Below, piece by piece: positions 15,671 through 23,637 of a stretch of DNA of 38,208 bases; the first letter of the stretch is position 1; each line of letters opens with the position of its first letter. The notes under the pieces were generated by a model that was given only the letters and a program-made list of their open reading frames with translations, searched no databases and was not told the origin of the DNA. The position numbers were made by a program, and so were the translations under genes. Origin of the DNA: Akkermansia muciniphila (GTDB lineage Bacteria > Verrucomicrobiota > Verrucomicrobiia > Chthoniobacterales > Chthoniobacteraceae); contig CAMDSZ010000005.1 of assembly GCA_945906945.1 (NCBI GenBank), positions 1 through 38,208 on the forward strand, read 5' to 3'.

Positions 15671-17878
15671 GTGGAAGATCTTTCGCGGGGGACTCGCGGT
15701 GCAGCATTTACTGGCACTGTTTATACGGTTGGGGTCTATGGGGCGTCCCAGCTTATCCGTCTTGCGTCTAGCGTACTCTTGGCCCGGTTGCTTATGCCCG
15801 AAGCATTCGGATTGATGGCGCTTGTGAACGCGCTCATACAGGGCATGGAGATGCTCACCGATCTGGGTGTGAGCGCAAATATCGTTCAAAGCCCGAGGGG
15901 GCAGGACACGGGATTCTTGCGAACCGCGTGGACTGTACAGATCTTGAGATGCGCTTTGATTTGGAGTTTAAGCGTTTTTACAGCCCGGCCTGTGGCTGCG
16001 TTCTTTGCAGTACAGGATGCGCGGTGTGCGGAACTAGAGGCGATCTTGCCTGTGGCAGCGGTTTCCATTTTGATCGCGGGCTTTAATTCCACCTCGATGT
16101 CGGTACTGAACAAGCGACTGGAGTTTGGCAGCACCGTCTGGCTTCAGCTGGTGCCCCAATTAGTTTGCCTTGCAGTAACGCTTGTATGGGCAACGTACTG
16201 CTCGCGAGATGCGTGGTCGGTTGTTGCTGGTGGAATCGCTGCAAGCCTTGTTCGTTGCGGGCTTAGTCACGCTCTAAATCCATTGGAAGCGGATAAACTT
16301 GGGTGGGATGGAGTTGTAGTAAAACAGCTGTGCAATTTTGGAATGTGGACGCTTCTGAGTTCCGCTGTTGCGTTTGTGGCGCAGCAGGGTGATCGGATTG
16401 CGTTGGCCCGGCTGATATCGATTGAGGAGCTGGGGCTTTATTCTTTGGCGATGGTGTTCGCACGGGTCGCGATGAACATAGTAAGCCGTCTTTCAAGCGG
16501 AGTGATATTTCCAATTCTTGCGGGCGCACAGAGTAATCCTGCAAGGTTGATGGAGCTTGCACTGGAGTATAGGGCGGCATTGCTGCGCGTAGCTGGCGTC
16601 GTGTGCATCGGTTTCTCACTAATCGCGCCGGTATTCTTTGGAATGTTTTACGAACTGCGATTTGAGCCAGCTGGACGGATGTCTCAGTGGCTGGCCCTTT
16701 ACATCTGGGTATGGATTCTGAGTGCCAGTGTGGACCGAATTCCACTCGCGCTCGGGAAAGCTAAGTCGCTTTTGCTTCCTGGTGTGGTGGCAGGGTTTTC
16801 GCCTGCCTGCGGGTATGCAGGATTTCATTGCGGCGGATTCGGCGGCTTTGTTGTGGGAATGTCACTATGTGTGTTGGTTTCGCATTTAGTGTTGTTGGGA
16901 GCGGTCCAGGACCGTCGAATTGAGTTTATGCGCCAGGGACTGTCTGCAAGTTTGCCGGTGATTGGGTATGGAGTTTTTTCGGTGTTTGTTTGCACTGAGT
17001 TTGAAGCGCGAGTTTCGGATGTGGCGGGTTCTGCGAGTCGCATCGGGCTAGCCTTAGTTCCGCTTGTCTGCAGTCTCTCAATGATACGCCGGTTCATACG
17101 GGGACCTAAGCTTGATGATTCACTTCGGTTGTTTGCGGAGCGAGTTTGTGAAGGGGCGGTTCCTGTCGAGGTGCTCAAGGAGAGGCCGAAGGATGTGCTC
17201 GTGGCACGGGCGAGAGGGCCGGGTGGGAAGGAGTTGGTGCTGAAGCTTTGGAACAGGCGGGGTATCCGTGGCTGGCTGAGGCGCGCAACGCGGACAAACT
17301 CTGGATGGCGCGAATACAGGGCGCTGCGTCGGCTGCGCGTTCGCGGCGCCCAGGTGCCGGAGGCGCTTGGGTATTTTAAACTGAGGGCGGACTGTGGCAA
17401 TTATACAGAGGCGCTCGTGCTTGAGGACTTGGGACGATGCGGTGATCTGACTGAGCATGTGAAGCGAGTAAGGCGCGAGCATGGTGATAAAGCGCTCGAG
17501 CCGATTCAGGATGAGTTGATCCGGTCCACTCGCGAGCTGTTGGAGTCGAATATCATTGATGAAGACCACCGCATGCCAAACTTTGTGGTGCGACCGTGCG
17601 GGGGATTGTCCCGGGTTGATTTTGAGCTGGCTAAGCGGGTCCGGCGTCCGGAGGAGGAGCCCGACAAGTTGGGCGTGATGCTTGGTACATTGATTGGCAG
17701 TTATGCGTTCGCGTTACAGCCCGACACATCACCAATTCTGCCGTTTGCTGAGGGGCTCGCCCGGGCATCAAAGGCGAGCGCGAAGGCACGCAGGATTGCC
17801 CGCATTCGCGTCGATGGGATGCTTAGAAGGCAGGATGTTGAGAAAGGGGTCCGTACTTCGGTGATTTTGCCTTGGTGA
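15671..17878 (+). CDS. Wzx-type flippase fused to a C-terminal YrbL/WaaP-like kinase domain
   Basis: This 735-aa protein begins at a GTG with GGGGAGGA upstream. The ATG at 15599 given in the track lies in a hairpin without a ribosome binding site. Residues 1 to about 470 form a polysaccharide-transporter membrane domain with about 12-14 helices, starting RGTRGAAFTGTVYTVGVYGA. Residues about 480-710 form a soluble kinase-like domain: LVLKLWNRRG (phosphate-anchoring Lys), an EYRALRRL helix, a LVLEDLG hinge, DHRMPN with the canonical D-x4-N catalytic-loop spacing, and RVDFELAKR in place of DFG. Such domains occur in lipopolysaccharide core kinases (WaaP, KdkA) and YrbL. Fusion to the flippase is unusual. 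It could phosphorylate the lipid-linked glycan or regulate flipping. The 3' end overlaps the next gene. Confidence 0.8.
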   Translation: MEDLSRGTRGAAFTGTVYTVGVYGASQLIRLASSVLLARLLMPEAFGLMALVNALIQGMEMLTDLGVSANIVQSPRGQDTGFLRTAWTVQILRCALIWSLSVFTARPVAAFFAVQDARCAELEAILPVAAVSILIAGFNSTSMSVLNKRLEFGSTVWLQLVPQLVCLAVTLVWATYCSRDAWSVVAGGIAASLVRCGLSHALNPLEADKLGWDGVVVKQLCNFGMWTLLSSAVAFVAQQGDRIALARLISIEELGLYSLAMVFARVAMNIVSRLSSGVIFPILAGAQSNPARLMELALEYRAALLRVAGVVCIGFSLIAPVFFGMFYELRFEPAGRMSQWLALYIWVWILSASVDRIPLALGKAKSLLLPGVVAGFSPACGYAGFHCGGFGGFVVGMSLCVLVSHLVLLGAVQDRRIEFMRQGLSASLPVIGYGVFSVFVCTEFEARVSDVAGSASRIGLALVPLVCSLSMIRRFIRGPKLDDSLRLFAERVCEGAVPVEVLKERPKDVLVARARGPGGKELVLKLWNRRGIRGWLRRATRTNSGWREYRALRRLRVRGAQVPEALGYFKLRADCGNYTEALVLEDLGRCGDLTEHVKRVRREHGDKALEPIQDELIRSTRELLESNIIDEDHRMPNFVVRPCGGLSRVDFELAKRVRRPEEEPDKLGVMLGTLIGSYAFALQPDTSPILPFAEGLARASKASAKARRIARIRVDGMLRRQDVEKGVRTSVILPW

Positions 17879-19260
17879 TTATGCATGCGCCAAACTTTGA
17901 CCCAAAGTCGGTAGTAGTATTCGGGCATCGATTCCACGATGTAACGTTCGGCGAGGCTGTCAGCTGGGCGGTGTCTCGAATGAAAAGCGGTCCGCCTTCG
18001 TACATGGCGACCGTCAATTTGGATTTTGTCATGCAGGCTCGTCGTGATCCCGAGATGCAGCGGATACTCCTGGAGGCTGATCTGGTGACCGCCGATGGCG
18101 ACCCGTTGGTGCGTACGTCCGGCTTGTTCGGGCCGCGCCTCAGGCAGCGGGTGACGGGGAGTGATTTGGTGCCAATGCTGGCTGGCGCGTGTGCCGACGA
18201 AGGCTTGAGAGTTTTTTTGCTAGGGGGCGCAGATGGCGTCGCAGAGAAGACCGCCGCAGTGTTGAAGATCCGCAATCCTGGTCTGAAGATTTGCGGAACC
18301 TACGCGCCTCCGGTGACGGGTTTGCTTGATATGAATCACGGTGAGATTCTGCGCCGTCTGCGGTTGGCGAAGCCAGACTTACTGTTGGTGGCATTCGGTG
18401 CTCCCAAGCAGGAGAAGTTCATTAACCTGCATTTTCGTTCCTGGGGTATTCCGTTAGCCGTGGGGGTGGGTGCCACCTTTGACTTTATCGCTGGGGTTCA
18501 AAAACGGGCGCCTTCGTTTATGCAGAAGTGGGGACTCGAGTGGCTGTGGCGCCTTGGTAGTGACCCGCGTCGATTGTTTCGTAGGTACGCCAGCAATTTG
18601 CTTTTTCTGGTCAGTACATTGAAGCGGCTTCGGCGGATGTACTGGCACGCTCCCCGTCTATGTTGGCTGCAGGAGTCTAAGTTAGACTTTGGTTTGTGTG
18701 AGAGCGGCTTACTCGGTCGCGGACAGGTGATTGAGGTTTCAATTGCGGATCGCGACTGGCTCAGTAGCGACGATCTCGGGCGTATTGTTGGTGTTGCCGC
18801 CCATTTGCGCCGAAGGGGTGGTCGTTTGGTACTGCATGGCGCTACTCCGAAGCTGCGGCAACTGTTAGTGGAGGCGCGGTTAGCGGGCTATCTAGAGCTG
18901 CGAGGGAGCGAGGCGGAGGCTCGATCGAGGGTCGGGGAGTTGAGAAGCGGGAGGACACTGGGGGGAATGTATTTCGATGGAGAGCGGCTTGTATTGCGGA
19001 TGCCTGCGGAGTGTTCTGTATCGGGCCTGTCGCGTTGGGTTCGCACCGTTAGTCGAGGGATGGCAAAGCAGCCGGCGTCTGTGTTTTTGGATGCTGCGGA
19101 AAGTGAGTATCTGGACACGGCAGGCGTGATGTGGCTGCTGAGAACTCGCAGAGATTGCAACCGAAAGGGAATTCTCTTTTCCACGAGCAGGTTTAGAGGG
19201 AGTGCGAGGCGTGCGCTCCTGCTTGCTGGGGTGGAGCAACTGTTTTGTCCGCAGCATTGA
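17875..19260 (+). CDS. WecG/TagA/CpsF glycosyltransferase fused to two STAS-like domains
   Basis: This protein of about 461 aa starts at a GTG overlapping the previous TGA (GTGA); ATG17881 and TTG17872 are alternatives. Residues about 8-240 form the GT26 domain: MATVNLDFVMQARRDPEMQ, LVTADGDPLVR (catalytic Asp), VFLLGGADGVAEKTA and LLLVAFGAPKQEKF. GT26 enzymes add the second sugar to an undecaprenyl-linked primer. After a linker, residues about 280-355 and 368-458 look like two STAS folds. The second has VFLDAAESEYLDTAGVMWLL, matching the strand-helix region of anti-anti-sigma proteins but with LDTAG where the usual motif is DSSG. The fusion suggests regulation by, or protein interaction with, a partner-switching system. 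It is the last gene of the locus. Confidence 0.8.
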   Translation: MIMHAPNFDPKSVVVFGHRFHDVTFGEAVSWAVSRMKSGPPSYMATVNLDFVMQARRDPEMQRILLEADLVTADGDPLVRTSGLFGPRLRQRVTGSDLVPMLAGACADEGLRVFLLGGADGVAEKTAAVLKIRNPGLKICGTYAPPVTGLLDMNHGEILRRLRLAKPDLLLVAFGAPKQEKFINLHFRSWGIPLAVGVGATFDFIAGVQKRAPSFMQKWGLEWLWRLGSDPRRLFRRYASNLLFLVSTLKRLRRMYWHAPRLCWLQESKLDFGLCESGLLGRGQVIEVSIADRDWLSSDDLGRIVGVAAHLRRRGGRLVLHGATPKLRQLLVEARLAGYLELRGSEAEARSRVGELRSGRTLGGMYFDGERLVLRMPAECSVSGLSRWVRTVSRGMAKQPASVFLDAAESEYLDTAGVMWLLRTRRDCNRKGILFSTSRFRGSARRALLLAGVEQLFCPQH

Positions 19261-19281
19261 GGAGGGAGGGGGTGTGTTTGC

Positions 19282-19302
19282 CACCGTCGTGTGACGACGG
19301 TG
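19282..19302. terminator. Perfect 9-bp hairpin between convergent genes
   Basis: CACCGTCGT and ACGACGGTG are perfect complements separated by GTG, 21 bases past the stop of the WecG-STAS gene. No T run follows on either strand, so Rho-independent action is uncertain. The position between convergent units favours a shared terminator or barrier. Confidence 0.45.
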
Positions 19303-19540
19303 CTCGTTGGATTGCAACTCTGCGGTGTTGACGTCTCTGGCAATGGAAGCGGTGCGCGCTCCGTCTGATGGTCTTGTAGGGCTATTCTACGATTCTTTCT
19401 GCGCCATAGATGGAATCTCAGGCGATATGTGGAGGAAGGGTGTGTGCCGACTTTTACAGATTGGATGGCAAGTTGGCGCGGGGTCTCAGGCCGGAGTTCC
19501 ACAAAGACGCGCACTGATGTCTGCGCATCGAAGTGATGCT
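19303..19540. other. Intergenic region without a supported gene
   Basis: About 240 bases lie between the hairpin and the stop of the GH130 gene. The 91-codon ORF at 19307-19582 runs into the GH130 gene on the other strand and has no convincing ribosome binding site or family-like composition. I see no RNA gene or repeat here. Confidence 0.4.
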
Positions 19541-21001
19541 TTAGGCTGCAGTCAGCTGTGCCAGCAAACCTTCCAGCGGTAGACTAACGATCGCGGTAGC
19601 TTTGTCGCTCATGGCATAGGGCAGAATGAGCTGATCGCCGTGGATGAGTGAACCGCAGCTGTAGACGACGTTGGGAACGTAACCCTCGCGTTCGCTGCCT
19701 TCGGGACAGAGTAATGGCTCACGCAGGCGCCCGATTACTCGAGTGGGATCTTCGAGATCAAGCAGTGCGGCGCCAATGCAATATTTGCGCATCGGGCCGA
19801 CGCCGTGGGTGATGACGAGCCATCCTGCTGCAGTTTCGATTGGAGAACCGCAGTTGCCTATCTTCACGGACTCCCAAGCTTCGGCGGGGCGAAGTATCAG
19901 ATTTGGGTCGCTCCAGTGGTGGGGATTGTCGGAGAACATGACGAAGAGATTTTCATCGTCCTGACGCGAGAGCATGGCGTAACGCCCTCCAATGCGGCGA
20001 GGAAAGAGGGCCATGCCTTTATTTTGAACTGCAGTGCCGTTCAATGTGAGAACGCGAAAGTGAAGGAAGTCCTGCGTCTCAATGAGCTGAGGAAGGATCG
20101 CGCGGCCATTGTATGCCGTGTAGGTCGCATAGTAGAGAATGCTTCCATCGTCTTCCACGAAGCGCACGAAACGAGCATCCTCGATACCGTTGCTTTCATT
20201 CTGACTCACTGGGAATAGGATTCGTTCGCTGAGCGCGAGTTTTTCAGCGAAACGCAGTTCGTAATTCGAATCGGCCAGCCATTGAATACACTCAAGTGTG
20301 CGGCGGGTTTCATGAGAGAGAGGAAGACTTTCCCGACGCGCCCGGGCTACGCTGCCGGAGAGGTCGCTGCGGGTGAAATCAACGCCGAGAGTGCCCATGA
20401 CGGAGGTTGTGCATTCGTTGTCGAATCCCATTTCGTGCAGTTTGATCAGGAAGCGTTTTTTGCGATAGCTGGGGTTTGGCAGGACTTCAGGCAGGCTCAC
20501 GTATCGCGAGACGGGGGTGAAGGAGATGCCCCCGTTCGGAGAGAGCAACCCCTCCCGAAACTCGATAGACGATATATGCCCTTCACCGGTGGCGCGGAGG
20601 CTCATGATAAAGCGTAGTCCGCCCGCAGGGACGTTGCTTTGATCGGGGTGGGGTACGATGGAGGGATTGAACAGTGCAGCGGATTCCAGAGAGTATTCGC
20701 CGGAGAAAAGAGCGCCGATGAGCAATTGGCGCGAGCGGCTAAGCGGACGTTGCGTGAATATGTCCGATTGTACGCGGGCGAAGTGCTCTAACAAAGTCGG
20801 CTCAATGTCAAAATGGCGACCATCGAAGTCAGCGCGCACGGCCCGGATCTCCATTTCCACCTCATCCTCGGTGAGGGCAAGTGTGCGGCCTATGATTGCC
20901 GCGATACTGCGGGCGCTCGAAGGGATGAACGGGCGGATGATCACCCTTGCGCTCTCTGGTTGGAGGATGATTTGGTGGCGGGTGAGATTTAGGCAGCTCA
21001 T
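19541..21001 (-). CDS. GH130-family glycoside phosphorylase or hydrolase
   Basis: This 486-aa protein resembles GH130 enzymes, five-bladed propellers that mostly act on beta-mannosides by phosphorolysis or hydrolysis. Supporting segments are LESAALFNPSIVPHPDQ, GLRFIMSLRATGEGHISSIE, NGIEDARFVRFVEDDGSILY and NCGSPIETAAGWLVITHG. The acidic EDAR segment is the usual catalytic region. No signal peptide is visible, so it should act in the cytoplasm. The start overlaps the stop of the upstream GT4-toroid gene by four bases (ATGA), so the two are translated together. The substrate may be a mannoside made or recycled by the partner. Phosphorylase versus hydrolase cannot be decided by eye. Confidence 0.85.
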   Translation of the reverse strand: MSCLNLTRHQIILQPESARVIIRPFIPSSARSIAAIIGRTLALTEDEVEMEIRAVRADFDGRHFDIEPTLLEHFARVQSDIFTQRPLSRSRQLLIGALFSGEYSLESAALFNPSIVPHPDQSNVPAGGLRFIMSLRATGEGHISSIEFREGLLSPNGGISFTPVSRYVSLPEVLPNPSYRKKRFLIKLHEMGFDNECTTSVMGTLGVDFTRSDLSGSVARARRESLPLSHETRRTLECIQWLADSNYELRFAEKLALSERILFPVSQNESNGIEDARFVRFVEDDGSILYYATYTAYNGRAILPQLIETQDFLHFRVLTLNGTAVQNKGMALFPRRIGGRYAMLSRQDDENLFVMFSDNPHHWSDPNLILRPAEAWESVKIGNCGSPIETAAGWLVITHGVGPMRKYCIGAALLDLEDPTRVIGRLREPLLCPEGSEREGYVPNVVYSCGSLIHGDQLILPYAMSDKATAIVSLPLEGLLAQLTAA

Positions 21002-23271
21002 GTGGGAAGCGTAAGGGGGTGCGTGGCAAAGGTCATTTCCGCCAGAGCGATGTGGAAGGCGAGGGTGGATTCGGCGCCCTGATTTTCGTTGAGGCGATCG
21101 TGATGCAGGCCATCGGCGCAGCCACCGGTGGCGGGGTCGTAGAGGGGGAGTGCCAGATCGTTACGCCCGAGGAACCAGTCAAATGCGCGTCTTGCCTCGC
21201 GGGACCAGGCCGGATCCGAAGTCACTTGATAGGCGCTAAGGCAGGCCGAGACCATGGCCTGTGCCTCGACCGGTTGTTGGTCAAAGTGCGCACGGGCTCC
21301 CTCTCTCACGTAAAAGCCTGCACTTCCAATCGGACGGAAACAGCCGTTGGGGGTTTTCTGAATGGAGACAAGCCAGCTCAGTGACTTTAAGCCGATTTCC
21401 AGCGCCTCAGCATCTTCCATGGCCTGTCCGCTCAGCAGTAGAGCTTGTGACAAGCGGGCGTTGTCATAGGTGGCGCTGGATTCAAACCAAGGCCAGTCAG
21501 TGGTCGCGTAGTTTTTCCAAAGCTGTTTAAGACGCAGGGTCAGCGTTTTGCGGGTGGCGGTGGCGCGTTCATTCTCAGTAAAAGCTCGCAGATACTCATG
21601 AATCCCAAGAAGGGCGAAGGCCCATGCTCGAGGTGAGTTGAACGCGTCTACCTTACCCAAACCGATGTCAAACAATTGCGTGCAGAGGCCCTGCTGACCA
21701 CTGTGGAGTGCATGAGATTTTCCGGTGCCCAGCGCCCAAAGTGCGCGGCCATGGCTGTCCTCGCTGCCAATGGCCTCCAGCCAGCGGCGCTCAAAGCTCA
21801 TGAAATTACGGAAACCGCCGGTGTCTCGGTTTAACGCGTTAGCTAGAAATGCAAGATAGGTGGAAGACAGTCGATTCAGACTCTCGTTAGGCGGATGTCC
21901 TCCGAGGTTATCGCGCAGACAACAGAGTATGAATGCTCGTGCGTTGTCGTCGGTGCAGTAGCCGTGGTGAAAGTCTGGTACCGTGAAGAGCGCGTGCTGG
22001 AAGATGCCCGTGCTGTCAGTCATGCGCTCGAGATGCTCGAGCTTTAAAGTGGGCAGCTCGTGGTCTCGATCTGCCGCCGCCAATCCGGCGAAGGCCGTGC
22101 GCGGAAGAACCTGGTGATGAGCGCAAGCATTGCTGAAGCTCTGCAAGTAGCGTGAGGCCACTGCCGGCCAGATCATCTCGCGCCCTGCGTGCCAGGCAGT
22201 CTCCTGTGTGCGCTGCATTAGGTCGGGATGGTCGAGGTAGTTGCACACTGCTCTAGCAATATCCGGCGGGCTTGCGAAAGGCACCAGCGTGCCACGCCCG
22301 TCTCTAAGCAGTTCCTGCGCGTGCCAGTAAGGCGTCGACACCACCGCTTTGCCAGCGCCAAAGACTTGGGCAAGCGTGCCGGACGTGATTTGGGCCTGAT
22401 TTAAGTAAGGGGTTAAATAAATATCGCTGGCTGCGATGAACTCCTGCAGATCCTCTGCTGTGACAAAGCGGTTGTAGAAAATAACGTGCTCTTTTACTCC
22501 GAGTTCTTCAGCGAGCCACTCCAAGCTAAGCCGGTAGCGTTCGCCCTCGCGGGCGAGCAAATGTGGATGTGTCGCTCCGAGCACGATGTAAACCACCTTC
22601 GGATAATTGCGCACGATCTGGGGCAGTGATTGGATGACATTCTCGATCCCCTTACCCGGGCCGATGAGCCCGAAGGTGAGCAGCACGGTACGCCCAGCCA
22701 CCCCGAATTGGGTCTTTGAGTCCGCCGAATTTGTGATCGGCATGTCTTGAATGCCGTGGGGGATGATGTCCACCTTACCATCGGGCACCGCATAGACCTC
22801 ACGGAGAATTGCAGCACCCTTATGCGCCATCACCACGAGTCTGTCGCTTCGGCGAGTGAGCTCATCCATCACCCTCCGCTGGGCTGTATTGGGTTCGCCC
22901 AAAATAGTGTGCAGAGTCGTGATCACCGGCATACGGACCTCTTTGAGCAGCGCGAGGAGATGACTCCCCGCCGGTCCGCCGTAAATGCCAAACTCGTGCT
23001 GCACACAGAGGATCCCGACGTTGTTGAAGTTCAGAAGGTCTGCCGCGCGCCGGTAAGAGTCGACGTCCTTTTCTAAAAGCTCAAACCGAACTCTCGGCGG
23101 ATACTCGTAGCCTTCCTCTCGGTCATTTACTGCACCGACATAACATTCGGCTTCGGGTGCTGCTTTGCTGATTGCTTCGCACAAATCACGAGTGAAGGTC
23201 GCAATTCCGCAGAGACGGGGAACATAGTCACCGAGAAAAGCAATCCGCTTTAAAGGCGGCCGGCGACTCAC
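20998..23271 (-). CDS. Family 4 glycosyltransferase fused to an (alpha/alpha) toroid domain
   Basis: This 757-aa protein starts at a GTG with TAAGG about eight bases upstream. Residues 1-390 are a GT-B glycosyltransferase: GIATFTRDLCEAI, QHEFGIYGGPAGSHL, LLTFGLIGPGKGIENVIQSL and TSGTLAQVFGAGKAVVSTPY. From about residue 400 to the end is an all-helical region with repeated aromatic/Asp/Glu motifs (YCTDDNARAF, RAWAFALLGI, SSATYDNARLSQALLLSGQA, FDQQPVEAQAMVSAC, NENQGAESTLAFHIA), like a six-hairpin glycosidase toroid. The GT4-toroid plus GH130 pair is a recurring bacterial arrangement. Together they probably build and trim a mannoside, but the product is not known from the sequence. Confidence 0.8.
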   Translation of the reverse strand: MSRRPPLKRIAFLGDYVPRLCGIATFTRDLCEAISKAAPEAECYVGAVNDREEGYEYPPRVRFELLEKDVDSYRRAADLLNFNNVGILCVQHEFGIYGGPAGSHLLALLKEVRMPVITTLHTILGEPNTAQRRVMDELTRRSDRLVVMAHKGAAILREVYAVPDGKVDIIPHGIQDMPITNSADSKTQFGVAGRTVLLTFGLIGPGKGIENVIQSLPQIVRNYPKVVYIVLGATHPHLLAREGERYRLSLEWLAEELGVKEHVIFYNRFVTAEDLQEFIAASDIYLTPYLNQAQITSGTLAQVFGAGKAVVSTPYWHAQELLRDGRGTLVPFASPPDIARAVCNYLDHPDLMQRTQETAWHAGREMIWPAVASRYLQSFSNACAHHQVLPRTAFAGLAAADRDHELPTLKLEHLERMTDSTGIFQHALFTVPDFHHGYCTDDNARAFILCCLRDNLGGHPPNESLNRLSSTYLAFLANALNRDTGGFRNFMSFERRWLEAIGSEDSHGRALWALGTGKSHALHSGQQGLCTQLFDIGLGKVDAFNSPRAWAFALLGIHEYLRAFTENERATATRKTLTLRLKQLWKNYATTDWPWFESSATYDNARLSQALLLSGQAMEDAEALEIGLKSLSWLVSIQKTPNGCFRPIGSAGFYVREGARAHFDQQPVEAQAMVSACLSAYQVTSDPAWSREARRAFDWFLGRNDLALPLYDPATGGCADGLHHDRLNENQGAESTLAFHIALAEMTFATHPLTLPT

Positions 23272-23335
23272 AATAAAACCTTACAATAAATTTGCATCGA
23301 ATAAGGACCAAAGACTTCCATCCCACGACACCAAG

Positions 23336-23378
23336 AAAAAAGCCGACACGCAGGGCAGACCGTAAAGTAAGCGTCGGC
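23336..23378 (-). terminator. Rho-independent-like terminator after the 41-codon ORF
   Basis: Read on the reverse strand, GCCGAC and GTCGGC form a stem (part of GCCGACGC...GCGTGTCGGC with a loop of about 20 bases), followed directly by TTTTTTCTT. It lies 11 bases after the stop of the small ORF and ahead of the GT4 gene, so it separates the type III PKS operon from the GT4-GH130 operon. Confidence 0.6.
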
Positions 23379-23388
23379 AGGATTTTGT

Positions 23389-23514
23389 TTATGAAGGACC
23401 GGCAGAAGATTGAAGAACGATGAGAATCTTCTCAAAACTGTGAAATTCCAGAAGCTGAGTCTCGACGCGCATACTAAACGATGGGACCTTAGCGTCTACA
23501 GTAAACGTAATCAT
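23389..23514 (-). CDS. Putative 41-aa small protein of unknown function
   Basis: An ATG with AGGATTTAA upstream (AGGA five bases away) opens 41 codons ending in TAA. The peptide starts MITFTVDAKVPSFSMRVE and ends with a hydrophobic ILIVLQSSA stretch. It is below the ORF-track cutoff. It lies 123 bases downstream of the type III PKS stop on the same strand, and a hairpin with a T run follows at once. That arrangement supports real translation. I do not recognise a family. It may be co-transcribed with the PKS operon. Confidence 0.5.
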   Translation of the reverse strand: MITFTVDAKVPSFSMRVETQLLEFHSFEKILIVLQSSAGPS

Positions 23515-23637
23515 TTAAATCCTACTCGCAAAACCATGGTTCGTTCTCACAGAACTTTTAAACAAATGGCAGCATAGCAAGTAGGCGCTTCGGGTGGTGC
23601 GCCCTTCGTCTTTGCTCCCGCGAGTGGGTGTTGGGCA

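Noticed and set aside
18888-19514. 208-codon reverse-strand ORF over the STAS region
   Set aside because: It is antisense to the WecG-STAS gene, Arg/Pro-rich and without any recognisable motif or ribosome binding site.
19307-19582. 91-codon forward ORF between the WecG-STAS and GH130 genes
   Set aside because: It overlaps the end of the GH130 gene on the other strand, lacks a ribosome binding site and has composition like a chance ORF.
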